Shown: positions 7,608-16,085 of the stretch, piece by piece
Numbering within the stretch: the stretch's first letter is position 1
Layout of the letters: every line of letters starts with the position of its first letter
NCBI RefSeq assembly: GCF_019977295.1
Contig: NZ_AP024651.1
Location: 2,418,001 to 2,482,000 of the forward strand
Length of the DNA stretch: 64,000 nucleotides
Reading direction: 5' to 3'
Source of the DNA: Arthrobacter sp. StoSoilB20
GTDB taxonomy: Bacteria; Actinomycetota; Actinomycetes; Actinomycetales; Micrococcaceae
Made by a program: the position numbers and the translations under genes
Notes under the pieces: model-generated
The model's database searches: none
What the model saw: the letters and a program-made list of their open reading frames with translations, nothing else
What the model was told of the DNA's origin: nothing

Positions 7608-9278
7608 ATGAAATACCTGAACGGCACCCCTGCCGATACCTATGACGTCGTCGTTGTCGGTTCCGGCGCCGGCGCCCTGACCGCAGCCGCCACGGCCGCA
7701 CGTGCCGGCAAGTCCGTCGTCGTACTGGAAAAGACCGAATTGCTGGGCGGCACGTCCGCAGTATCCGGAGGCATGCTGTGGATTGCGGACAACCATCATG
7801 CCCGCGAAGCGGGGCTGTCCGATTCCAAGGAAGCGGCGGCCCGGTATGTCCGCGCCGTTGCCCGCGGACGGAGCCGCGAAGAACTGCTGGATGCGGCACT
7901 CACCTACGGTGACACCATGCTCCGTTTTACCGAAGACGAATGCGGCCTGCAGTTCATTTTCCTGGACAACTTTCCCGACTATCGCCAGGACCTGCCCGGT
8001 TCCGTGGATGGCGGAAGGACTGTTGAACCCGGGCTTTACAACATTCGCGAGGCTCTCGGCGGGCTCGCAGCCCACGTCCGCTCCGACGGGAGGGCGCCCT
8101 TCACCATGCAGGAGTACGAGGCCTGGGGTGCATTCACCAAGTTCCCCTGGGAAAAACTGAACCAACGGCAGGAGCAGGGGCTCGTGGCCAAAGGCCAGGC
8201 CCTGGTGTCCATGCTGTTGGCCAGTTTGGTCAGGGACAGCGCCGCGCTGGTGGTTGGTGCCCGCGGGCAGAAGCTGTTGAACGACGGCGGCAGGGTAGTG
8301 GGCGTCCAGCTCGAGTCAGGGGAGATGTTCCACGCCAACGACGGCGTCGTCCTCGCCACGGGCGGTTTCGAATGGGACAAGGCACTTGCGGACTCATTGT
8401 TGGCTTCACGGCTCTACATCATGTGTTCTCCGCCGTCGAATACCGGCGATGGCCTGAAGATGGCCCAGCGGGCAGGTGCCCAAATCCGGGGAACCCGCGA
8501 GGCCTGGTGGGCGCCAATGTCCATCACAGGCGACACCCGCGATGGAGCGCCCGTGGGGACCCTGCTCCGTTTTGAGCGGCAAGGACCGGGCTCCCTTATG
8601 GTCAACCGCCATGGCCGGCGGTTTGCCAACGAGTCCCAGAACTACAACGACCTCGCCCGCTGCCTGCAGTCATGGGATTCGCCCAACAACCAGACACTGA
8701 ACACACCCGCACATGTGGTGTTCGACCACAGCTACCTGGAGCGCTACGGCGTCCTGGCACATCGGGCAGGCCAGCCGACGCCGGACTACCTGGTGGAAGG
8801 TGCCACGTTGGCGGAACTGGCCGCCAGGATCGGTGTCCCCGCCGGGAACCTGGAGGCCACCGTTGATCGCTTCAACCTCCATGCTGTCAAGGGCGAAGAC
8901 CCCGACTTCGGCCGTGGCGAAAGTGCCTATGACAAATACTGGGGCGACGACGACTGCCCGTGGCCCAACCCGTCCCTGGGTCCGCTGCAGACCGGGCCGT
9001 TTTATGCAATGGAGGTGGTCAATGGAGCTTTTGGCAGCAACGGAGGTGTAGCCACTGACGGCCTTGCCCGGGTTCTGGACGTGGACGGCGATCCCATCCC
9101 CGGCCTCTTCGCCGCGGGAAACACCACGGAAAATGCCTACGCTGCAGGCTACCCGGGAGCAGGCGCCACCCTGGGACCCATCATGACCATGGGCTACCTG
9201 GCGGGCCGCACCATCGCGGGCGAACCAGCGGAATACAGGCCGGCAGAGTTGGCGGATGCAACAGGAGCCCAGGCGTGA
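7608..9278 (+). CDS. KstD-like FAD-dependent dehydrogenase
   Basis: The 556-residue flavoprotein starts with the FAD motif VVVVGSGAGALTAAATAARAG, then LEKTELLGGTSAVSGGMLW, and ends with GLFAAGNTTENAYAAGYPGAG. This layout is that of 3-ketosteroid delta-1-dehydrogenases, fumarate reductase flavoproteins and related alicyclic-ketone dehydrogenases. The terminal YPGAG matches the KstD YPGPG active-site segment (Tyr and Gly kept). It therefore probably introduces a double bond next to a ketone. The ATG at 7608 has GAGAGG about 8 nt upstream. No steroid-degradation genes are nearby, so a steroid substrate is not supported; the substrate is unknown. Confidence 0.8.
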   Translation: MKYLNGTPADTYDVVVVGSGAGALTAAATAARAGKSVVVLEKTELLGGTSAVSGGMLWIADNHHAREAGLSDSKEAAARYVRAVARGRSREELLDAALTYGDTMLRFTEDECGLQFIFLDNFPDYRQDLPGSVDGGRTVEPGLYNIREALGGLAAHVRSDGRAPFTMQEYEAWGAFTKFPWEKLNQRQEQGLVAKGQALVSMLLASLVRDSAALVVGARGQKLLNDGGRVVGVQLESGEMFHANDGVVLATGGFEWDKALADSLLASRLYIMCSPPSNTGDGLKMAQRAGAQIRGTREAWWAPMSITGDTRDGAPVGTLLRFERQGPGSLMVNRHGRRFANESQNYNDLARCLQSWDSPNNQTLNTPAHVVFDHSYLERYGVLAHRAGQPTPDYLVEGATLAELAARIGVPAGNLEATVDRFNLHAVKGEDPDFGRGESAYDKYWGDDDCPWPNPSLGPLQTGPFYAMEVVNGAFGSNGGVATDGLARVLDVDGDPIPGLFAAGNTTENAYAAGYPGAGATLGPIMTMGYLAGRTIAGEPAEYRPAELADATGAQA

Positions 9279-9565
9279 TCCGGCACGCAGTGCTGTTCAA
9301 GTTCAAGGCTGACTTCCCTGCTGCGGACATGATGGCCTGGCGGAAAGGACTGGACCGGCTGGAGGGCAACATTCCAGGCCTCCTGAAGTTCACGCACGGG
9401 ACAGATGTCCTCCGGCATGGCCGCTCCTTCGACTACGCGATTGTTGCTGACTTCAACGCCGCCGAAGACCTCGAGGTATACGACACGCATCCGCTGCACG
9501 AGCCTCTCAAAATGTTCTCACTTCCCAACAGCGAACAGATTATTGCCGTGGATTTTGTGCTCTAG
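9275..9565 (+). CDS. Dabb-domain (stress-responsive alpha-beta barrel) protein
   Basis: This 96-residue protein begins IRHAVLFKFKAD and has LEGNIPGLLKFTHGTD and the YDTHPLHEPL segment, the normal pattern of Dabb (ferredoxin-like dimeric barrel) proteins. Family members range from plant stress proteins to small cyclases and isomerases such as olivetolic acid cyclase. The GTG overlaps the flavoprotein stop (GTGA), so production is tightly coupled. In this setting it may isomerise or aromatise the product of the dehydrogenase; this is speculation from context. Confidence 0.78.
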   Translation: MIRHAVLFKFKADFPAADMMAWRKGLDRLEGNIPGLLKFTHGTDVLRHGRSFDYAIVADFNAAEDLEVYDTHPLHEPLKMFSLPNSEQIIAVDFVL

Positions 9566-9630
9566 CTGTAGTTTCCTCGGAGGTTGTGCATAGTGCGGCC
9601 AGGGCACGTCAGCATTCCGTCAGCGCTGGA

Positions 9631-10518
9631 TCAGGGGACAGCGGGGGTAATTCCCGATGTTTCCTTCAGGGTCCGGCGGACAAACTCTGCGCCGGGCTCC
9701 GCGTAGGCAGCAACAATCCGGCCAAACAGCTCCGCACCTTCGGCCCCGGGCCAGTCCTCCGGCAGGAATTCCGGTGGCAGCCCGGGGTCGAGGTAAGGGA
9801 TGATCCGCCATCGGTCAATGCACTGCACGTAAATGGAGAAGGCATCCGCGGACGGTTGCACCGTTGTGCTCTGGGGCCTTGAAGCATCGGAACCCTGAGC
9901 TCTTGCCGAACCGTGTTCACGGATGAAGTCCCTATGGAGCGCGGCCACTGCGTCCAGGTCCCACCACTTGGCGGCTGCCTCCCGGAGGCTGCCGCCAACC
10001 AAGGGAGTTCCCGTCACAAAGATTGTGGCCATGTCCCGGATCGACAGGTCAGTGAGGATCTCCTCAACTTCTTCGCGCAATGTATCAGGGCAGATCCACA
10101 AACCCGCCGCCACCGTCCCACAGCCGATCCAGTGGAGCCGGCGCCGCAACTGGTGCCTCTTTTCGCGTTCCGTTTCGGGAATGGAGAAGGAAATCAGGCA
10201 CCAAGGGTCCTCCAACGACATGCTGCGGGGGTTATAGATGCGGCGGTCACCACGTGCCAGCATGGTTGCAGCGCCGTCGGTGAGGGTGAACCCGGGAATC
10301 CCGGCGCGCGTCTCCTGGAGCACCACGTCCTTCTTCCGCAACCGGCCCAGGGCAGTGCGGGTTACTGTTCCGGACGTTCCCAAGGCCTCCATGAGCACAA
10401 CAATGTCTTTGGCGGACATCCATCCGCCGGCGTCACGCAAGTACAGGCCAATAACGGTTCGCAGCAACGACGTGGTACTCCCTGGACGGGAGTCCATGTC
10501 GTCAAGGACGGCGCTCAT
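9631..10518 (-). CDS. PaaX-family transcriptional regulator
   Basis: The 295-residue protein matches PaaX in layout: an N-terminal winged helix (LLRTVIGLYLRDAGGWMSAKDIVVLMEALG, RTALGRLRKKDVV), a middle domain (PWCLISFSIPETEREKRHQLRRRL) and a C-terminal effector domain. PaaX of E. coli represses phenylacetate catabolism and binds phenylacetyl-CoA. Here the gene is the last of a kynA-kynU-paaX run, 5 bp after kynU, so a role in tryptophan/anthranilate catabolism is more likely than phenylacetate. It converges with the Dabb gene. Confidence 0.85.
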   Translation of the reverse strand: MSAVLDDMDSRPGSTTSLLRTVIGLYLRDAGGWMSAKDIVVLMEALGTSGTVTRTALGRLRKKDVVLQETRAGIPGFTLTDGAATMLARGDRRIYNPRSMSLEDPWCLISFSIPETEREKRHQLRRRLHWIGCGTVAAGLWICPDTLREEVEEILTDLSIRDMATIFVTGTPLVGGSLREAAAKWWDLDAVAALHRDFIREHGSARAQGSDASRPQSTTVQPSADAFSIYVQCIDRWRIIPYLDPGLPPEFLPEDWPGAEGAELFGRIVAAYAEPGAEFVRRTLKETSGITPAVP

Positions 10519-10523
10519 TCCGG

Positions 10524-11762
10524 TTACTGCAGTTCAGAGAGCGCGTCGCGGATTGCTGTCACTCCCAGTTCGACTTCGGCAAAGCTTGTGCTCAACGGCG
10601 ACAAGCCAATGCGAAGGCCGTGCGGAGGGCGGAAGTCGGGGATGACACCCTTTTCCCAGAGCTTTGCGGTGACATCTGAGAAGAGGGGGTGGTCCACAGT
10701 GATGTGGGATCCGCGCTCGGCGACGTCACGGGGGCTGACGATTTCAGCGCCCAGCGGAACCAGGAGTTCTTCGGAAAGGGCGATCGCGTATTCGGTGAGC
10801 TTAATGGATTTGGCGCGGACTGCGTCCATGCCAACAGAGGCGATCAGCTCCAGCATGTCCTTCATGGGCTGCATGGCCAGCACGGGAGGAGTTCCTGTGA
10901 TGAACCTGCGCATTCCTTGGGCAGGGCGGTAGCTGTCCGTCATGCCAAACGGGTTCTCAGCTCCCATCCAACCCCAGATGGGTTGCTGGAGGCGGTCCTG
11001 CATCGAGGAGTTGACATAAGCGAACGCCGGCGAACCCGGGCCACCGTTGAGGTACTTGTAAGTACAACCTACGGCGATGTCCACGCCCCATTTGTCCAGC
11101 TCAAGGGGCACCGAACCTACGGAGTGGCAAAGGTCCCACAGCATCAGTGCGCCGGCCTCGTGCACTTTCGCGGTGATTCCCTCGGCGTCGGCCAGGAACC
11201 CGGAGCGATACGCAATGTGGCTCAGGACCACTACCGCTGTCCTATCACCCAACAGTGCGTCCAGGTCCTCCGCGCGCACGCCGCTGGAAGGGTTTGCGGC
11301 GATCCATTTGATGGTCGCACCACGTTCCGCGGCAATGCCTTCGATGATGAAGCGGTCCGTGGGAAAGTTGTCGCGGTCAATGATGATTTCATCCCGGCCC
11401 GGTTGGGCGTCCACCGCCGCACGGATCATCTTGTAGAGCATCACGGACGTGGAGTCGCCCACGGTGGTCTGCCCTGCGGCCGCGCCCAGGGTCACCTCAC
11501 CGATACGGTCTCCCACCGTGATCGGCTCATCCATCCACTGCTCATCCCAACCCCGGATGAGGCGGCTGCCCCAGGACTTGTGCACAAAGGCATCCAGGTT
11601 CGCAGCGGTGACTTTTAGTGGGCGTCCCAGCGAATTGCCGTCCAGGTATGAGGCAAGCTGATCGGCGTCGGGCGCGTAGAAAGCATCGCGCTGGGCGGCA
11701 AGGGGATCAGCGGCGTCCAGTTCGGCCGCCGTTGGCCGCTGGGTCTGCTGTGCTGTGGTCAT
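10524..11762 (-). CDS. kynU: kynureninase
   Basis: The 412-residue PLP enzyme cleaves kynurenine to anthranilate and alanine. The PLP-lysine motif GCTYKYLNGGPG is clear, as are the substrate-domain sequences YLDGNSLGRPL near the N-terminus and WGSRLIRGWDEQWMD. The ATG at 11762 has AGGAGG close upstream. It lies 56 bp after kynA and directly before the PaaX-type regulator. A kynurenine formamidase gene, needed between the two enzymes, is not in the window. Confidence 0.95.
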   Translation of the reverse strand: MTTAQQTQRPTAAELDAADPLAAQRDAFYAPDADQLASYLDGNSLGRPLKVTAANLDAFVHKSWGSRLIRGWDEQWMDEPITVGDRIGEVTLGAAAGQTTVGDSTSVMLYKMIRAAVDAQPGRDEIIIDRDNFPTDRFIIEGIAAERGATIKWIAANPSSGVRAEDLDALLGDRTAVVVLSHIAYRSGFLADAEGITAKVHEAGALMLWDLCHSVGSVPLELDKWGVDIAVGCTYKYLNGGPGSPAFAYVNSSMQDRLQQPIWGWMGAENPFGMTDSYRPAQGMRRFITGTPPVLAMQPMKDMLELIASVGMDAVRAKSIKLTEYAIALSEELLVPLGAEIVSPRDVAERGSHITVDHPLFSDVTAKLWEKGVIPDFRPPHGLRIGLSPLSTSFAEVELGVTAIRDALSELQ

Positions 11763-11818
11763 GGTTCCTCCTTGGGAATATGTGTGGCCGGGCAATGGCC
11801 CGGTGGTGGCCTGGATGC

Positions 11819-12688
11819 TTAGTTACCGATTTCGGTACGGACGGCGTAAAGCTCGGGGAAGAAGGTGAGGTCCAGGGCGCGCTTGAGGAAGTCAACCCCG
11901 GAGGATCCTCCAGTGCCCACCTTGAAACCGATGGTCCGCTGGACCGTCCGCAGGTGGCGGAACCGCCAGGCCTGGAAGTTGTCCTCGATGTCCACCAGGT
12001 CCTCGCAAGCCTCATACAGGCCCCACGGAGTGTCGTCCGATTCATAGATCTTCTGGAAAATGGGCACGAGGTCCTGGCGGAAGGTCCACGGCTCGCTGGT
12101 GTCGCGCTCGAGGATGTCAGTGGGGATCCCGTATCCGGCGCGTGAAAGGACAGCAAGGAAAGCGTCGTACAGCGTGGGTTCCTCCAGGAGTTTGCCAAGC
12201 AGCGCATGCGCTTCGGGCTCGCTTTCGAACACCCGCAGCATCCCGCGGTTCTTGTTGCCCAGCAGGAATTCGACAGCACGGTACTGGTAGGACTGGAAGC
12301 CCGATGAACTTCCCAGGAATCCACGGAACTGCGAATATTCGCGCGGGGTGAGGGTTCCCAGGACGGACCACTGTTCGGTCATCGTGCGCTGGATAGCCTT
12401 CACTCGGGCGATGCACTTCAGGGCTTTGCCCAGGTTGTCGGCATCAAAAAGCCGGCGTGCTTCGAGGAGTTCATGAAGGACCAGTTTGAGCCAGAGCTCG
12501 CTGGTCTGGTGCTGGATGATGAACAAAAGTTCATCATGGTGTTCCGGTTGGCTAAGGGGGTGCTGCGAGCTGAGCAGGTGGTCAAGGTCCAGATATCCGC
12601 CGTAGGACATGGCGTGCCGGAAATCAGTGCGGACTGTGTCCTCGATATCCCGGACGCTCTGGGCGGAATGGACTGTGGGCTTTTCCAT
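11819..12688 (-). CDS. kynA: tryptophan 2,3-dioxygenase
   Basis: The 289-residue heme enzyme opens the tryptophan ring to N-formylkynurenine. Diagnostic segments are MSYGGYLDLDHLLSSQHPLS, HDELLFIIQHQTSELWLKL (with the substrate-binding His), and FLGSSSGFQSYQYR. The length is normal. It is the first gene of the kynA-kynU-paaX operon. The ATG lies 6 nt after TAATCT, suggesting a leaderless transcript, with a 12-bp inverted repeat overlapping the -35 region. Confidence 0.95.
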   Translation of the reverse strand: MEKPTVHSAQSVRDIEDTVRTDFRHAMSYGGYLDLDHLLSSQHPLSQPEHHDELLFIIQHQTSELWLKLVLHELLEARRLFDADNLGKALKCIARVKAIQRTMTEQWSVLGTLTPREYSQFRGFLGSSSGFQSYQYRAVEFLLGNKNRGMLRVFESEPEAHALLGKLLEEPTLYDAFLAVLSRAGYGIPTDILERDTSEPWTFRQDLVPIFQKIYESDDTPWGLYEACEDLVDIEDNFQAWRFRHLRTVQRTIGFKVGTGGSSGVDFLKRALDLTFFPELYAVRTEIGN

Positions 12689-12694
12689 GACTTG

Positions 12695-12721
12695 AGATTA
12701 TCACTTCCATGACGCACGTCA
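12695..12721 (-). promoter_or_regulatory. kyn operon promoter with overlapping inverted repeat
   Basis: On the minus strand TTGACG (-35) and TAATCT (12695-12700, -10) are 16 nt apart, and the kynA ATG follows after 6 nt. TGACG-TG-CGTCA (12710-12721) overlaps the -35. It is a candidate operator for the PaaX-type regulator. Confidence 0.5.
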
Positions 12722-12797
12722 AGGGATTGATTTGTGATCTGGTTGAGCCCGGAGTCCCGTAGGCTGAAGGCCAACCATTGGGGAAGGGGGAGTGGCC

Positions 12798-13316
12798 ATG
12801 GAATATGCCGGCAGCGCCGCCGTGCCCGTGTCCATCTACCTGGATGTCGATGGCGTGGTAAACCCCTTCAGCCCTATGGGGACCACCGACTGGGGCGGCG
12901 AATGGGCAACTGCCGACGCCGGCATCCTGGAGGTGGCTTTCGCGCCGGAATTGGTTGCCGGACTCAATGACCTCGCTGCCCACCCTGCTGCGCGTTTCGT
13001 TTGGCTGACCACGTGGGAGCGCCTTGCCCCCGAGTTTCTCTGCCCTGCCATTGGCCTCAACGGTCAGGAGTGGCCCGTCCTGTCCAGCCAAGGCTGGGAC
13101 CAGGGGTCCGAGTGGTGGAAACTTGTAGCCCTCCAGAAGGATCTGGCGTCCTCGGGAAGCCAGCGGATCGTATGGCTCGATGACCAGCTCAACAGGGAAT
13201 CCGATGCCCTTTCCTGGGCCGAATACCAGCAGGACCATGTGCTTTGTATCTCACCCGATCCCCGTAAGGGACTGTCGCCGGGCGACCTTGCCGCTGTTCG
13301 GGAGTATCTGGGCTGA
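12798..13316 (+). CDS. HAD-like protein (HAD_SAK type)
   Basis: The 172-residue protein has the HAD motif I SIYLDVDGVVNPF near the N-terminus, a motif II-like WLTTWE segment (Thr) and IVWLDDQ (acidic motif IV). This compact layout matches the HAD domain associated with Swiss-army-knife RNA-repair proteins, although most actinobacterial examples stand alone and have no assigned substrate. The ATG at 12798 has AAGGGGG upstream; a GTG two codons earlier is possible. A TAGGCT hexamer at about 12760 may be its promoter. Confidence 0.7.
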   Translation: MEYAGSAAVPVSIYLDVDGVVNPFSPMGTTDWGGEWATADAGILEVAFAPELVAGLNDLAAHPAARFVWLTTWERLAPEFLCPAIGLNGQEWPVLSSQGWDQGSEWWKLVALQKDLASSGSQRIVWLDDQLNRESDALSWAEYQQDHVLCISPDPRKGLSPGDLAAVREYLG

Positions 13317-13409
13317 AGCCCAGGGAAGATACGTTTGTCCGCTCACAGGATGCCACGTAGGATTCTTAAGGTTTCAAGCCCGCCAGAGTGAATGCCGCAA
13401 GCAGAGTCA

Positions 13410-13433
13410 GTTGAACAGTTGCTGAACTATGCT
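13410..13433 (+). promoter_or_regulatory. pit promoter with a PHO-box-like repeat
   Basis: The complementary strand carries GTTCAGC and GTTCAAC starting exactly 11 bp apart (13410-13427). Each matches 6 of 7 bases of the actinobacterial PhoP unit GTTCACC. They abut a TATGCT -10 (13428-13433). The site is inferred, and its orientation is reversed relative to pit. Confidence 0.45.
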
Positions 13434-13497
13434 GTGGATGGCAGGTATGGGGAAGTGAAACTGCTGAACGTCGTCGACTCTGCAGATTGGGCAACAG

Positions 13498-14703
13498 GTG
13501 GATATCACCTTCATGGTCGCGCTGGTAATAGCGTTGGCCCTATTCTTTGACTTCACCAACGGATTTCACGACACCGCAAATGCGATGGCTACGCCCATCG
13601 CTACGGGGGCGATCAAGCCCAAGACGGCCGTTGCCCTGGCCGCCGTGCTGAACCTCGTGGGTGCCTTCCTCTCCACGGAAGTAGCCAAGACCATTTCCGG
13701 CGGGCTGATCCGGGAGGGATCCGATGGCATCCACATCACTCCCGATATTATTTTTGCCGGCCTGATGGGTGCTGTCCTGTGGAACATGATCACCTGGCTT
13801 AAGGGCCTGCCTTCGAGTTCGTCGCACGCTTTGTTCGGCGGACTGATCGGCGCAGCCGTTGTGGGCATCGGATTCCACTCCATCAATTTTGAGACCGTGC
13901 TGCAGAAAGTGATCCTGCCCGCCGTCTTCGCGCCCCTGATCGCGGGACTGGTGGCGTACATCTGTACCCGCCTGGCCTACGCACTGACCTCACGGCACGA
14001 TCCCGAGACCGGTGACAAGCTCACGCAGAAACGTGGCGGCTTCCGCACCGGTCAGATTTTTACCTCCAGCCTCGTAGCACTGGCACACGGCACCAACGAC
14101 GCCCAGAAGACCATGGGCATCATCACCCTGGTCCTTATTGCCGCCGGCACCCAGGAACCGGGCAGCGGTCCGCAGTTCTGGGTCATCGCAGCATGTGCCT
14201 TCGCCATCGCCATCGGCACCTATGCCGGCGGGTGGCGCATCATCCGTACCATGGGCTCCGGGCTGACCGAGGTCAAACCGGCCCAGGGTTTCTCCGCTGA
14301 AACCAGCACCGCGTCGGCCATTCTCGCCTCATCCCACCTCGGCTTTGCCTTGTCCACCACGCAGGTCGCTTCGGGCTCAGTCATCGGCTCGGGCCTGGGC
14401 CGCAAAGGCACCTCCGTTCGCTGGGGTACCGCGGGAAAGATTGCTTTGGGATGGCTCTTCACCCTTCCAGCGTCCGCAATTGTCGGTGCGCTGACAGCGC
14501 TGCTGGTGGGCATCGGCGTCGTGGGTGTCATTATTGCCGCGGTGGTGGGAACGGCAGCAGTGCTGTTCATGTTTGTCGCGTCCCGCAAATCGCACGTGGG
14601 CCACCACAACGCTGTCGAGGTTGAAGAGGCCCACCACGCGGTGCGGTTCCGCAAGAAAAAGAAGAATCAAAAGACCAGCAAAAACGAGGATGCGCAGCGA
14701 TGA
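13498..14703 (+). CDS. pitA: low-affinity inorganic phosphate transporter
   Basis: The 401-residue protein has about ten membrane segments and the two PiT signatures: FFDFTNGFHDTANAMATPI near the N-terminus and ALAHGTNDAQKTMGI near residue 198. It imports metal-phosphate driven by protons. The tail is basic (RFRKKKKNQKTSKNED). The GTG at 13498 is used; its ribosome site is weak, and ATG five codons on would remove part of the first membrane segment. The next small gene overlaps by ATGA. A PHO-box-like repeat lies about 70 bp upstream. Confidence 0.93.
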   Translation: MDITFMVALVIALALFFDFTNGFHDTANAMATPIATGAIKPKTAVALAAVLNLVGAFLSTEVAKTISGGLIREGSDGIHITPDIIFAGLMGAVLWNMITWLKGLPSSSSHALFGGLIGAAVVGIGFHSINFETVLQKVILPAVFAPLIAGLVAYICTRLAYALTSRHDPETGDKLTQKRGGFRTGQIFTSSLVALAHGTNDAQKTMGIITLVLIAAGTQEPGSGPQFWVIAACAFAIAIGTYAGGWRIIRTMGSGLTEVKPAQGFSAETSTASAILASSHLGFALSTTQVASGSVIGSGLGRKGTSVRWGTAGKIALGWLFTLPASAIVGALTALLVGIGVVGVIIAAVVGTAAVLFMFVASRKSHVGHHNAVEVEEAHHAVRFRKKKKNQKTSKNEDAQR

Positions 14704-14921
14704 AATGGTTGGAATTGCTGCAGGTTGCCGGCGTGACCCTGGTGGCAGCCGTGACGCTGGTGGTCCTGTACTCCTTGGGAGTGCGGCTCACCGCCATCGC
14801 CGGTGACGCCCAGCAAAAATCACCCGGACTCGTTCGCTCCCTGGCGTTCGTTTGTTTCGGCGTCTGCGGCGTGGCCGTATTGTTCGGAATCTACTTGATA
14901 GTTCCCTACTTCGGAAAGTAG
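14700..14921 (+). CDS. small membrane protein coupled to pitA
   Basis: The 73-residue protein has two predicted membrane helices (LLQVAGVTLVAAVTLVVLYSL and FVCFGVCGVAVLFGIYLIV) and a short polar loop. Its ATG overlaps the pitA stop (ATGA), so the two proteins are probably made together. It may stabilise the transporter; no family function is recognised. Confidence 0.75.
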   Translation: MKWLELLQVAGVTLVAAVTLVVLYSLGVRLTAIAGDAQQKSPGLVRSLAFVCFGVCGVAVLFGIYLIVPYFGK

Positions 14922-14968
14922 CGGCATCTCTGGCCGTCCACGGCATTCGGGAGAATAATCAGCAATGT

Positions 14969-14984
14969 AGTTATGCACATAACT
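14969..14984. promoter_or_regulatory. inverted repeat upstream of the lipoprotein gene
   Basis: AGTTATG-CA-CATAACT is a perfect 7-bp inverted repeat 34 bp before the lipoprotein start. It resembles a dimeric repressor site; no regulator can be named. Confidence 0.4.
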
Positions 14985-15017
14985 GCGTGGTTGTGATCCG
15001 GTAGATGCGGGGCTGTC

Positions 15018-16085
15018 ATGAAATGCCCATCCCGAAGCCAATCCCTTGGACTGGCCCTGGTTCCGGTCTTGACGCTGGCGCTTTGTGCCTGCCTTCCGCC
15101 GGCTCCCCAGGGAGAATCACCCTCTCCCGGTTCCTCCACGGCGGCTGCGCCCGCCCAGCCAAGTTCAAACAACGTGGTCCCTACGGCCACCCAGCCGGCG
15201 GGTCCTGCAGGGCCTGGGGCGCCGAAGGCAGAGGCTCCAGTGGTTCGTTGGGTCCCCATAGGACCGGTCGGGCCGAATGATCCCACCTCCGGACAGCGGT
15301 ACCTTTTGCTTCAGCAATTCCAGTGCGATGCCTTGGTGGACAGCGTGCAGGGGGCGGACGATGCCGCTGTATGGCTGGCTGGCGCAGCGGTTTGCAAGGC
15401 GCTTCAAAGCGGGGCCCAGCAGGACTGGCAGCGCGCCTCCATCGCCGTTGCTGCCACGCCGCGGATTCCGCAAACCCAATGCCTGGAGTTCAGGGTGGCT
15501 GCCACCGCTGCGTCCCTGCTGGCGCAGCACCGGAGCAACCCCAATGCGGTCTTCACCGTAGAACCAGGGCAGGGCGAAGCCTGCCCGCGGCAGCTCGTTG
15601 GCCTGACGGTGGTGGACGAAGAACTCAGGCCCGTCCACGGACTGGCGCGGGCGTCCGGGCCCAGTACCGGCGGAACGATTGTCCGCCTGGACGGCTACTA
15701 CGTCCGCGTAGGCGATGTCCTGTTCGACGGCGTCCCGGCGGACGCTGAATTCGTCGCCGCCAGGGACGACTACAAGCCCGTCTATTTGCGGATGCCGCCT
15801 TCAGGCGGGCGGGACTCCATCCGTATCTCCATTACGGACACAGTGGACGTTGCCGGAACGGTGACCTTCTTCTATGACGACTCCGGCGGTTCCGCCCAGT
15901 CCCCGGGCACCGGGAATCCACCACCCGGCAATGGCCCTACCCCCACTGCACCTGCCACTCCACCTGCCACTGCGCCACCGTCAAGCGGGCAGGAGCCGGA
16001 TGGGCAGGAGTCCGGGCAGCCGTCCGCAACGCAGCCGCCGGCAACGCCGCGCGCCAGCGGTGCCAGCCCCACGGCCGCACCGTGA
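15018..16085 (+). CDS. putative lipoprotein with IPT/TIG-like domain
   Basis: The 355-residue protein has a signal peptide ending in a lipobox-like LALCAC, then a Pro/Ala/Ser-rich linker, a globular middle part with several Cys (FQCDALVDS, VCKAL, TQCLEF, EACPRQ), and a segment GPSTGGTIVRLDGYYV ... VLFDGVPADAEF that looks like an IPT/TIG beta sandwich. The last 75 residues are Pro/Thr/Ala-rich and probably disordered. The next gene overlaps by GTGA, so this is one half of a two-gene envelope unit. No function can be assigned. Confidence 0.6.
   Translation: MKCPSRSQSLGLALVPVLTLALCACLPPAPQGESPSPGSSTAAAPAQPSSNNVVPTATQPAGPAGPGAPKAEAPVVRWVPIGPVGPNDPTSGQRYLLLQQFQCDALVDSVQGADDAAVWLAGAAVCKALQSGAQQDWQRASIAVAATPRIPQTQCLEFRVAATAASLLAQHRSNPNAVFTVEPGQGEACPRQLVGLTVVDEELRPVHGLARASGPSTGGTIVRLDGYYVRVGDVLFDGVPADAEFVAARDDYKPVYLRMPPSGGRDSIRISITDTVDVAGTVTFFYDDSGGSAQSPGTGNPPPGNGPTPTAPATPPATAPPSSGQEPDGQESGQPSATQPPATPRASGASPTAAP

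Noticed and set aside
7608..9278. Steroid delta-1-dehydrogenase assignment
   Set aside because: The fold and YPGAG motif fit, but no steroid catabolic genes are nearby, so a steroid substrate is not claimed.
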